Positions 32,532-42,633 of a DNA stretch of 64,000 bases are shown here, one piece after another. A model generated the notes under the pieces. The model saw nothing but the letters and a program-made list of their open reading frames with translations, did not search any database and was not told the DNA's origin. The translations under genes and the position numbers were made by a program. The DNA lies in NCBI GenBank assembly GCA_010015805.1, contig ML978123.1, positions 372,001 to 436,000 of the forward strand, read 5' to 3'. Numbering within the stretch: position 1 is the stretch's first letter; each line of letters begins with the position of its first letter. Source of the DNA: Rhizodiscina lignyota (Eukaryota; Ascomycota; Dothideomycetes; Aulographales; Rhizodiscinaceae).

Positions 32532-34376
32532 GACTCAGTCTATCTTTTCGTCCAAAGTCCACATCGACATTTGGACTCCAAAGCACTCTCTCCTTTAATA
32601 AACCCCAAGGAAGAAGAAAGCATATTCTCCTTGGATACCTCGAAGGTACCCCCTCAACGAAACAAATCTCCTCCCACCGTGGCGACCTCATATCTCCAGC
32701 GGCCCTCGGCCATTGAAGTCCATCGAAGCGTATCGCCTCACCAGGTCAGGAACCTGGCACCATATTCCACCACGGCTCCATCACTAGAAGAAAAACCGAA
32801 CGTGTCTGCATATGGACACGATATCTCCCGTCCCTCCTCGACGATATCGACCTCGACACATTCCTCATCGCAGTACTCTCAGGTCAGACACAGCAGCAAT
32901 CCAAACCTACAGCTTCCTGGCCTTTCGGCGCTGGCCGTCGCGGCAGCTGGTCCTGGACCAAATGGCCACAGGTACGTTGAACAGCAGAAATAATCCGCAA
33001 GTGTCAATGGACAGGAATGAGAAAGCATGGACAAACTGGGGCCTTTACGACCCTCCAGGGGGACCTGAGCACCCCGGCGCTCAACTCCGTCACCATGCTT
33101 TCGCAGAGATTCTGCCCGACTGGTCACGAAACACTGAGAAACAAATTCTGACGGCAATATTTTCTCTAGAAGTTTTACGATGAATTATGCCACCGCTCCA
33201 GCAGCAACCTCTGGTGGTGGATCGGCAGTAAGTGTTGCTGGCATTTCCCCCTCCCTGCCCTGCGCGAAAACACACATATCCCTGTCGCCTGCCAATTCGA
33301 TAGGTTCCTATCTCTTATCAAATCTCCGACTCCAAGACCGCTTTTTTCCATCGATATACCAATTCCAATTCAACTTCGCGCAACTTATTATCGCCCCGAT
33401 GGCTGCGGCTCTTGCTAACAATGATAACCTCAATTTGCAGCCCGTATGTCACAACTGCCAGACCTCCACAACCCCGCTATGGCGGCGCGACGAATTTGGC
33501 TCCGTCCTCTGTAACGCCTGTGGCCTCTTCCTCAAATTGCACGGCAGACCGCGACCGATAAGTCTCAAAACCGACGTGATCAAGAGTCGCAATCGGGTTA
33601 AGGCCTCTGGACAAGGTCCGAGAAAAAAGGTACCACCTCATCAAGCGGCCATCGCGTTCACGCGACGTCGCATCAAGAGAACTATCTAATGCGTTACGCA
33701 GTCTAGCGGAGACTCGAATGGCGGCCTTCCAGCAGCTCATCCTGACACTGCAAACTCCTCCGACCCAGCGCTCTCCGCGCGCCGCCCTTCACAGAAAGTA
33801 TCCTCTGCAATCTCTGACCGATCGAACTCACCCATCTCTCGCTCGGAGACACCCCTCACACACACCATAACCCATGCGCACAACTCTAATATCGCTCCAC
33901 AACACCTCTTCGATGGCGTCGGACTCACCTCGCATACATTCGACTCACCTGCGCTCCCTTCCTTCGCGCTCCGTCAGCCTTCGCCCTCCTCTGCTAGCCT
34001 CAATGGCTCACACGATCCAACCGCGGGCCCTTCAGCACCGGGTAGCTATGACCTTGAGACCCTGAAAACGCGCGTATCAGAACTGGAGGTCATCAATGAC
34101 CTTTTCCGGGGTCGTGTGAGTGAGCTGGAGGGTAGCGAACAGGATGCACGAAGACAAGCGCTTGCAGCACAAGAATCTGAAGCAAGAATACGACAAGAGC
34201 TGGGGCAGGCATGGGAGAGAGAAAAGGGGTTAAGGAAGAGGTTAGAGGAGTTGGAGGCCGGCGAAGACGGTGAGAGGAAACAAAAGAGACCGAGGCTGGA
34301 TAGCACGAATGGGTTTGGGAGTGGCGCTTCGTCGCCTATGTCGACTAACGGAGTCAATGGACATGGTGAGGTGTAG
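32532..34376 (+). CDS. areB: GATA zinc-finger factor of the AreB/ASD4/Dal80 type
   Basis: Exons: up to 32971, then 33170..33227, 33441..33629 and 33702..34376, with 198, 213 and 72 bp introns; frame is continuous. The 5' limit is uncertain: the first exon has no ATG in frame between 32532 and its end, and TTGCAG at 32526-32531 is a plausible acceptor, so the start codon should lie in an upstream exon. The finger is C-x2-C-x17-C-x2-C ([30 protein letters not shown]), followed by the basic [15 protein letters not shown] tail. A C-terminal coiled coil ([36 protein letters not shown]) is the hallmark of AreB/Dal80-like factors, which dimerise. They modulate nitrogen catabolite control, usually opposing AreA. 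The symbol is by family resemblance. Confidence 0.88.
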
Positions 34377-35003
34377 CGGCGACAATGGTTCACGATATGT
34401 TTGATGTTTGCTCATCATGGCGCTTTTGCGCTGTTGCATTTTGCTGTTGCATTTTGCTGTTGCATTTTGCGTTTCCTTTTGCTGGGAGGCTGTAGACGTT
34501 TTCATGCCTCATGGCATCAAAAGTCCTTCGTCCACCTCAGGTAAAGCGTCTCATAATGTTTTATGAAAGCTGTCTCTGTACTGCTTTCAGGATGTACTCT
34601 ATCCACAGCGACTTCACACGTCAGAGGGAGAAACAGGGATAGCAGAAACGCTAGATAACCTCGGCTCTGCTGACTAGCCTGGGGGTAGCTGGGATAATCA
34701 TTAGCATTGATATCCAAAGAATCATCTAATCTACGAAATACTCGCGATTGAATTTCGAGCAGCATATGCCAATATGAATTCGAGTTTCAGATCTACAGCA
34801 CGTGATGTCTTCATTTCCACATTCGTGCCGTCCCGCGTGTGCATGAACGGAATGACGACTTCGCTTGATATCTTGCGAGTGTCTGCCGCATCTTGCTTTT
34901 TCAATCTCAGCTAGAGGGGTCAGTGTAGTCTCAATGGTATAAGGTCCATTTCGATCGTCAATTGTGTGCATACAGACATCCAGTCTGTCTCTCCATCTCC
35001 AAA
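34377..35003. other. intergenic, GATA 3' region and carrier promoter
   Basis: Holds the 13 bp x3 repeat; otherwise no feature seen. Confidence 0.5.
34431..34469 (+). repeat. 13 bp unit repeated three times
   Basis: CTGTTGCATTTTG in three exact head-to-tail copies, 55 bp after the GATA stop codon, presumably in its 3' UTR. Confidence 0.9.
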
Positions 35004-36435
35004 ATGGCATCGAATGGCCTTCTTTCCTCCTTTCTGGCGGCCATCCAAGCCAGTCTCTCAGTCCTACTAGTCATATCGTATGGCGCAATTGCTGCGAAAT
35101 TCAAACTCTTAGATAGCGCTTCTGGCAAGGTCATCTCGAAAGTTTGCGTCAAGATGTTTCTTCCAGCGTTGCTTTTCGCCAAAATCGGATCTGAGTTGCA
35201 CGCGGGTTCTGCACATCGATACCTCATCATCCTGATCTGGGCATTCATATGTCACTTTGTCTCCTTCCTCATCGGCATGGGGGTGCATCTTGGCTTCGGA
35301 TTCCCAGACTGGACGACTGCGGCGCTGATGTTTAATAACACCACCTCTTATCCATTGTTGCTCATCCAGAGTCTGCAAGAGACGGGTATTCTGCAAAGGC
35401 TGATTGGCGAAAATGAGAACATGAGCGCGGCCATCGAGCGTGCGAAGAGCTACTTCCTCGTCTTCGCAACAATCTCTAGCTGTCTAACCTTCGCCGTGGG
35501 ACCGCGCCTTATCGACACGGAGCACTCGCCCGACCCACCAGACGACAAGGACGATGAGGAGGATGATGACGACGGCGCGAGGGATGAGGAAGCCCAGCAA
35601 GACGGTACCAACGAGGGAACGACCCTCCTCCCGCACACTCGCGAGAGACTGGCCTCCATCGTGGAAACAACATTCTTCCCTACAGCTCCCCGCGACCCAG
35701 ACCACCCCCGGCAATTCTCTACTGCGTACGACCGCCGCCCCTCCAAAATTCTCATCGCCAAGAAGCGCTGGCTCGAATTGCATCCCCGCACGCAATGGTG
35801 GCTGCTCTTCCTGTACGACTTCCTCAACGCACCGCTCCTAGGTGCTGTTGTCGGCGCGATCATCGGACTCGTCCCACCCTTGCAGCGTGCTTTCTTCAAC
35901 GACACAGCTGATGGGGGCATCTTCACTGCCTGGTTGACTGCGTCCCTTAAGAACATCGGTTCTATCTTCGTGCCGCTGCCGCTGATAGTAGCCGGCGTCT
36001 CGCTGCTCATGTCATACCGGGCGTCTCGCAGTGCGGCGGCGTCATCTGAGGAGCGCACGCCATGGCTCGTGACTGGATTTGTCCTTGTGGTCAGGTTTAT
36101 CATTTGGCCAGCCGTCTCGATTCCGGTTATCTACGCGCTGGCAAAGAAGACGGATGTCTTAGGAACGGACCCGATGTTGTGGTTTACTTTGATGCTCATG
36201 CCCACGGGACCGTCGGCGATGAAACTGATCACCATGGTGCAGGTGAGCGACGCGGATGAGAAGGAGGAGCATAAGATTGCTAGGTTGTTGACGGTGAGTC
36301 TTGACGCCACTTGAATCGTGAAATCCGGAGACGCAGGGGTGCTAATAGTCGCGGTAGATATCATACGTCATTTCGCCGATTCTAGCATTCACCGTCGTCG
36401 GGAGCCTGAAAGCCGCCGAGGCTGCGATGAATTAA
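35004..36435 (+). CDS. auxin efflux carrier (AEC/PIN-like) family transporter
   Basis: join(35004..36293, 36358..36435), 64 bp intron, 455 aa. Two hydrophobic bundles of about five helices flank a long acidic cytosolic loop (DDKDDEEDDDDGARDEE). N-terminal bundle: LAAIQASLSVLLVISYGAIAAKF, SKVCVKMFLPALLFAKIGSE, ALMFNNTTSYPLLLIQSL (the NxxxxP crossover motif). C-terminal bundle: LNAPLLGAVVGAIIGLVPPL, SLKNIGSIFVPLPLIVAGVSL, MLWFTLMLMPTGPSAMKLIT. Exon 2 adds the last helix (ISYVISPILAFTVVGSL). Fungal members lie in the plasma membrane or ER; substrates are mostly unknown. An in-frame upstream ATG-less extension was discarded; MASNG is the first good ATG. Confidence 0.93.
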
Positions 36436-36600
36436 TGTTGTTTTGAACAGTAATTATATGTACTTGTGTCGTTAGAAGCCATGTCAGTTTGCTGGCTTTA
36501 ATGCCTTTTATACATCCAATGCGAAATTGTTATTCCCCAACGCCGCTTCGCTGATGCTGGAATGCAAATAGTAAAACAATGCTCATGATCAAAGGATCTT

Positions 36601-37874
36601 TCAGGAGCTTCCGCCGTCTACACCGGAGTTTCTCTCATCCTTCTCCAGGACAGCAAGTCCAGTGACCACAATCCCTTCAATCTCTCGATCAGTCAAATCA
36701 CGCTTCGTGATAGCGATCCTTCCGACCTTGCTCGGACTCGGCGTCCTCGTGATAAGAGCAACCACCTCCCCACTCTCATCAGTGCATTTCAGATGGCCAC
36801 CGATCATCCCCTCACCCCCACCCTTGTGACCACCTGCCGCCTTCGACGAAGTGCCCTTCCAGAACCAGTCCTTCCCCGCAAAGTGCACCCGCTTCCGCCG
36901 GCTGAACAAGCCATCCGACGACACTGTCGTGGATTCCGGAGGCGACGAGCGTCCGAAGCCCGTGAGGTGGATCTCTTCGGGAGAGAACATCGATCTGAAC
37001 CGCACCTCACCAATTACGGGACCTGACTCGGTGCCACGCTGCACCATGATGTTCGGCTTTCCGGACATGCCGAGCGCGGTGGGCGGGAAGCTGACATGGA
37101 ACGCTGGGCTGCGCTTGTCCGGCAGCGTGATGTCGTACGTCCTGCGGGAGAAAATAGGCGAAGTCTTATAGATGTGGAAGACGAGCTGCGCCGGCTCTTT
37201 GGTGTCGACCATGGGTGAGTCTGGAGGCGTGGGGAGCGCAAGTGGGTACGGATGCGGCGGAACGCCCGTGGCTGCCGGGGAGGCTTGGTAGGATGGCGGC
37301 GGACTGGTGGAAACGGCGGAATCGGCGCGTTTGTAGTATCGAGACGATGTCGATGAGGGGGTCAAGTTGAAGTCTCGACTTTTACTGGACGATGATTTCC
37401 GCTTCTTCCGGCGTGTCTCTCCGTCGAAGCCGGGCTGGGCCATGTTCGAGGGGGAGTGTCCCCATGAGAAGCTGCCCGCTGGCAATTGGCCTGAGAGAGC
37501 GTTCATGGCTGAGAGAGTTTACGTTTTCGATCTGCTGAAGACGAGAGCGGGACGTGCTGATATAAGTATGGTGTCGTTCCGGCCGACGGAGCAGGGGTGG
37601 TGGCGGCGGAAGCGTAGGCTGAGGAAGACGCGGATGACGGATTAGAAGAGGAAAAAGAAGACAACGGTGTGGAATATGACGAGGGGAGAGAGTAGAACGA
37701 GTTAGTATTGGGTGCGGAAGAGAGGGAATCGGAGCCCGATTGCCAGAGGCTAGACTGCAATGACAGCTCGGTGCATAAGACGAAGAGTTCGACGTGCGCT
37801 TCCGACTTCTTTAGCTTCTCGCTGGACAGCGCGGTCTGAACAACCTCAAAGAGTTCTGACTGATCGGATGACAT
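36601..37874 (-). CDS. unknown Ser/Pro-rich protein, probably two exons
   Basis: Two minus-strand frames (37503-37874 and 36601-37506) overlap by ATGA. A GTAAAC donor at 37522 and a TTGCCAG acceptor at 37479 define a 44 bp intron that fuses them into one 409 aa protein: complement(36601..37478, 37523..37874). A closer acceptor would give 32 bp. The N-terminal 40 residues look helical (LFEVVQTALSSEKLKKSEAH, VELFVLCTELSLQ), then a Ser/Tyr/Pro-rich linker and a basic patch RRKKRKSSSSKSR resembling a nuclear signal. A beta-rich C-terminal domain follows (QLVFHIYKTSPIFSRRTYDI, KPNIMVQRG, GHLKCTDESGEVVALITRTP, GRIAITKRDLTDREIEGIVV). The C-terminal part recalls tubby/LURP-like beta barrels, but I am not sure. 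Could alternatively be two genes. Confidence 0.6.
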
Positions 37875-38643
37875 GATAAGGCGGTAAGGGGTACGCCTTT
37901 TTAAATAATATTGCTTGAGTCAGACCTTTGTTTGATTTCGTTCGCTCACACACTCGTTTGGATCCTTCACGTCCGTAACGGACCAGATGCGCCAGCTGCC
38001 CCCCTCCGTCTTATGAGCCTCGCGCTCGCCATGGCTAGCAAGGCAAGCTTCATCGGCCTCCAAACTGCCCGAATCTGCCTTGTTCTGCGGGAGATCGCCC
38101 TCGGGGTTGAGCAGCAAATCTGACAGGCGGTCCCGACAGGCAGGCTAGGGTTATTACGAGGGTGCGTGAGCTGTCTTGTCTTGGAACGACTTCGGGAGCG
38201 CGAACGCTTTCAATGTGAGTGGCGAGACGTCATCTTCGGGAATCTGCAGCTTGCAGGGCTGAATGCCCGCATTGCCACGGCCGCGGTGCATGGCGTCCAC
38301 ATACATGCTAATCGGCGGAGATCCGAGGCCAATCACGTCCAGCTAATTACCTCTGCTTCTTCTATATTCAGTCGAGCTGGCTGGGCCCTGGCGCTGTCGC
38401 GTGAGTGGAACCCCATTTGGCAACACGGCTGCCGAACTTGGGAAAAGAAATGCATTTTAAACTCGCACACAGCATGCATGATGCAATTGATCTATTCTGC
38501 GGGACTTAAGGCCCCATTGCGGATGAGCCTTGCACGCCTTGTTGCACTTAAGCACACGGTACGAAAAATCCATGAAAAATCAGTTGACAAGCGAGTGCTC
38601 CACAATCTCCACTGAACCCGCCTTGTTCGCCAAATCAACCTCG
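37875..38643. other. intergenic left of the transposon relic
   Basis: Only short ORFs, no recognised domain. Promoter of the minus-strand gene lies at its left end. Confidence 0.4.
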
Positions 38644-38957
38644 GCCGTAAGAAGGGATGCAGATTGAACGTTACCTAATTTAAAAACGCTATATTTTATA
38701 TTTGTATGGTGCGGTATTTCATAAAAAACATACGTATCACGTAATATATTAAGCATAACCCTAAATACGCTAAACCAACTACAGCTAGTATAACCTTAGG
38801 TTGAGCTGTAAGACGCCCTATGACACCCTCTTACCCCTAGATATAGCTAATCATAGAAGAGGCTTTTATTTGGTATTCAAAAATAACGTTTTAAACGAAT
38901 TATATTGGGATTTTTTAGAACGAAATACCGCACGCCTTGCATCCCTAGCCGTAAGAA
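38644..38957. mobile_element. non-autonomous inverted-repeat DNA transposon (MITE-like) with 10 bp target duplication
   Basis: A direct repeat GCCGTAAGAA (38644-38653 and 38948-38957) flanks a roughly 293 bp AT-rich segment. Its ends are inverted: GGGATGCA at 38654-38661 against TGCATCCC at 38938-38945. A second, inner inverted pair is GTGCGGTATTTC (38709-38720) against GAAATACCGCAC (38922-38933), each followed inward by a run of A/T. No ORF inside. A 9-10 bp target duplication is typical of Mutator-like elements, so this is most simply a short MULE-derived relic; a hAT origin (8 bp) fits less well. The left arm carries about 45 extra bases between outer and inner repeat. Confidence 0.7.
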
Positions 38958-40289
38958 AGCAGCACTAAACCCGCAAATTAATCAGGCCCGACTCGTTTTA
39001 GTAAGTACCCATTTTATGGAACCACTTCGTAGAAACTCGGGTTAGCCTTATGGAGCCTAAAACTTCGCCTTTACGCACTTAACGAACGGCTCGATGAATT
39101 CCTTCCAGCCCCTCTGATAGACACCGGATATATGCGATATTTTCTCTTTCCACTCAAACTACTTCACCAAAGTCCATTTCCCCTCTTGAACCGGAGCTTA
39201 CGGTCATTTATCCTGAGCTCTCACTAAATTATTAGATGCCCTGTATAGTTATGTGGCTGCGCTTATGGTTCGGCCTCACCAGTTGTTCGAGTCTTCCACT
39301 GTCCGATTTCAGGCCCCAGACACTTTTGTGATAGGAGAAATTTCCTAGGGGCCATCTTGTCGATTAGACGCTACATCTCATAGGCGAACAAACACCTGGA
39401 CGACCTCGAACCGGGTACATTCCTTCGTATGGCCCGGCTCGGGCCATTGCTTACTTGCGCAAATGTGTTCATGGACAGAGTCCAGCCCGTCTAAGGACAT
39501 ATGTCATGTACATGGTCGGTCTTAGGACTTATACTATCCAGGGAAACCTCTTTGTGCAGACCTGGTGCTGTCCTGGGACGCATCGCCATGCATCTTGTTT
39601 TCAGTCAGTGTGTGGAGGTGCGAACCTGAGCTGGTCTTGGCAGCCCTTATTGAAAGCACTTCGACGTCATAGAAATGAGCAATGTTTAAGCGAACCTGCT
39701 GGAGCTCCTAGCAGCCCGAGTAAGCCTCAGCGCTAAGTAAGCAAGCATAGGATCTTCAGCTAGGAGTTCTCCCCGCCAAGCCCACCAAGACCCCGCTTCT
39801 ACTCTATCCGGCCACTACCAGCCGCAGAGTTGGCGTGGAGCATATTCGACACGTGGTTGAGCAGAGAGCAATCAGTCGACTGCGTGATTGCTTTTTGACC
39901 TCCCCGGTCCACCCGATCCTTCCAAAATACTGCATACTTCTAGCTTCCACAAGCTTTCCAAGTCTCTATGACGCAGGTACTTCCCCCCCACGATCATGCC
40001 ATTCTCTTCTCATTTGCCAATTCGCTCCACTTCCATGCAACTCCAGCTCCAACCCCTCACATCTTCCCGTCCCTTAGCATCGGTATGTAGCGTATCCTTT
40101 TCGCTTTCACACTGATGCGTCTTACGAGCACATGGGGTGCAGCTGCAGCTTTGGCAAGCGGTAGTGAAGAGCTAGATGATTACTATAAATTAGGCAATTG
40201 ATCCTCCAAGCTCCGAATGCTTATTTATTCGTCCTTCACCTCAAAATCTGTGCCGCAGAGCTGCACGACTAGGCTAGACATATTTCAAT
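38958..40289. other. gene-free interval, 1.3 kb
   Basis: No supported ORF; promoter of the GDPD gene at the right end (CT-rich around 39960-40080). Confidence 0.4.
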
Positions 40290-41663
40290 ATGCGCTCTAC
40301 GTTCTCTGTCCTGGCCTCTGTGGCGCTCCTCGCGGAGGTGGTGAGCGCTGCTCCCAAGTACTCTGGCCCTCCCAAGTACTCTGGCCACACTGGGTATGAG
40401 CCTCAAGTCCCAGAGCTAGACTACTACATCTCCCTTGGGCCGCGCCCATTCTACATAGTCGAAAACATGACCGACTCTCCTCTGAAGACGAAACTCAAGA
40501 GCTGTGAAAATGGCCCCTTCAAAATCACGGATTTCTCTATCGGTCATCGTGGTGGCGCGACGCTTCAGATTCCTGAAGAGAGTGTAGAGAACGCCATGGC
40601 CGGAGCTCGGTTCGGTGCTGGTATTCTAGAGTGCGACACTTCTCTCACGGCTGACAAAGGTCTCGTATGCCGACACTCCTTATGCGATCTCCACACCACT
40701 ACCAACATTCTCCTCAACCCGACCCTCGCCGCGAAATGTGCGGTTCCGTTCACGCCAGCGAATGCGACTTCTCCCGCAAACGCTGTGTGCTGCACGACGG
40801 ACATCACAGTGGCTGAATACCTCACGCTTTGTGCCAAAATGGATGGTTTCAATGCAAGTGCCACAAATGTTGAAGACTACCAGCACGGAATACCTACGTG
40901 GAGAACAGAGCTGTACGATACCTGTGCGAAAGTGCAGACTTTGGAGTCGTACATCGACCTCATCGACTCTCTGCCGGGCTACCGCAACTTCACTCCGGAG
41001 CTTAAGTCAGGTGCCGACGACCCTGTCACTGCGCAATACGCCAAGTATCCTCCTGGCTATACACAAGAAGATTACGCCCGACAGTTCGTAAACACTTTTA
41101 TCAAGAAAGGCATCGACCCTCAACGCGTTTGGATGCAGTCATTCAACCCTCCTGACGTTTTCCTCTGGTTGAAAGAATTTCCAGCTTTTGGACGACAAGC
41201 GGTCTATCTAGACGAGTCTGGTGATACCCCGGAGAATTACACTACAGCTGTTGCTCGTCTTCCATCAATCAAAGCAAAGGGTGTCAACATCATTGCTCCG
41301 CCCTTCAACTATCTCCTAATGCAAGCTGGCCCAGATAACCAGAGCATCGTGCCAGCACCATATGCAACGGCAGCGAAGGCTGCTGGACTTGATATTATAG
41401 CGTGGACTTTTGAACGATCTGGACCACTGGCACAGGTCAAGGCAAGTGATGACTACTACTACAGCTCTATCGCGGACGCTGTTCACACCGATGGCCAGTT
41501 TTATGAGGTCTTGGATATCCTGGTGCACCAGATTGGCATCAAGGCTATTTTCTCGGACTGGTCCGCGACTGTTACGTATTATGCCAATTGCTTTGGCTTA
41601 GAAGGTCCCAAGTCGGCAGATTACCAGAAACCCCCTGGCAAGGGATATGGGTGGGGTTGGTGA
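40290..41663 (+). CDS. secreted glycerophosphodiester phosphodiesterase
   Basis: Single exon, 457 aa. Signal peptide about residues 1-20 (MRSTFSVLASVALLAEVVSA), then a short duplicated PKYSG motif. The GDPD TIM barrel starts at FSIGHRGG (His86-Arg87, catalytic His and Arg), continues with ILECDTSLT (Glu114, Asp116, metal ligands) and GLVCRHSLCDLH (His129, second catalytic His), and includes FTPELKSG (a metal-ligand Glu). Many N-glycosylation sites and cysteines fit secretion. Function: hydrolysis of extracellular glycerophosphodiesters to glycerol 3-phosphate and alcohol, a phosphate and lipid scavenging step. The plant/fungal type with a split barrel insertion is about this length. Confidence 0.9.
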   Translation: MRSTFSVLASVALLAEVVSAAPKYSGPPKYSGHTGYEPQVPELDYYISLGPRPFYIVENMTDSPLKTKLKSCENGPFKITDFSIGHRGGATLQIPEESVENAMAGARFGAGILECDTSLTADKGLVCRHSLCDLHTTTNILLNPTLAAKCAVPFTPANATSPANAVCCTTDITVAEYLTLCAKMDGFNASATNVEDYQHGIPTWRTELYDTCAKVQTLESYIDLIDSLPGYRNFTPELKSGADDPVTAQYAKYPPGYTQEDYARQFVNTFIKKGIDPQRVWMQSFNPPDVFLWLKEFPAFGRQAVYLDESGDTPENYTTAVARLPSIKAKGVNIIAPPFNYLLMQAGPDNQSIVPAPYATAAKAAGLDIIAWTFERSGPLAQVKASDDYYYSSIADAVHTDGQFYEVLDILVHQIGIKAIFSDWSATVTYYANCFGLEGPKSADYQKPPGKGYGWGW

Positions 41664-42633
41664 CTATAGACATACAGTTGTAGATACTTAAAAATAGTGG
41701 ATGTCAAGCAGCGTGATTGTCAAGCGAGAGAAATGAATTTTGTAGTGAAAGCTTGGAATGGAGCAACCCGTGCTCAAGCAATTGAGCGAAGGAAAAAGCG
41801 GAGACTTGTACAATGAAATTATTCTCAGGAGTTCGAGAGCAAACTGTCCAGATGTCATGGATGGCGTGGTGGGTTCTTGGCACTGCCCATATCGAGTCTA
41901 AATCTCAATGTTTGAAATAGAAGGCAGGTACGATGGTCGCAGATCCGACCCAGCCAGTTTTCCATTTCGCACCGTAACATGGATATTGTAGTGTATCAGT
42001 CAATCAGTCAATCAGACATAGGTGTCTTTGTAGCAATACGCGCCATTACATACAACTCTAGCGGTAATGGGCTGAAGCATACGACTTCGCTTTGTTCGTA
42101 GTATTGCCTCTCTGTGGGTCAGGAGAGGCAGGAGGTACTCCGTAGCCATTGGCCGGGATGTGGCATATACACCACTGACGCTTCCAGAGAATGAGGCACT
42201 ATCGGTGCACGAATGATCAATGTGAGTTGATTGATTGAAGGAAGGAGGCTCTCAAGGAGGAGTGCTCGCTTATATACAGGAGAAGCGCTAAGGCTAAGGG
42301 GGTGCACTGATCACCTCCTGACAGGCACTTCTGGCATTGCCCCACTTTCAATGTCTTACGGTATGCAAAAGATGAAGCGATAATGGTGTTGATGGGGAGC
42401 TCTTTCTTTGAGGCTGTGAGATGCAGGAGGTGCGGCCGAGTCGACGGAGTAGGATAGGGCTAAGGAGGCCTTAAAATAGCACAGTGCTTTAAACTCGCTT
42501 AGTCATCTAGCCTATCTTACATATACATGTAACTGAAGCCAAGCTACAGATCTTCAGCACTTTTGAGAAGAGCAACGAGAAGAGCACTTGTTTCTTTTCT
42601 TATCAGTTTGTTCTGCTAACACTTTATTCAGCC
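41664..42633. other. convergent intergenic region, about 1 kb
   Basis: 3' flanks of GDPD and regulator 3. Contains a short run of the 8 bp motif CAGTCAAT near 41998-42015; no gene seen. Confidence 0.45.

Noticed and set aside
35450-36103. 217-codon minus-strand ORF
   Set aside because: Antisense of the auxin-efflux carrier, Ser-rich low-complexity shadow of its acidic loop.
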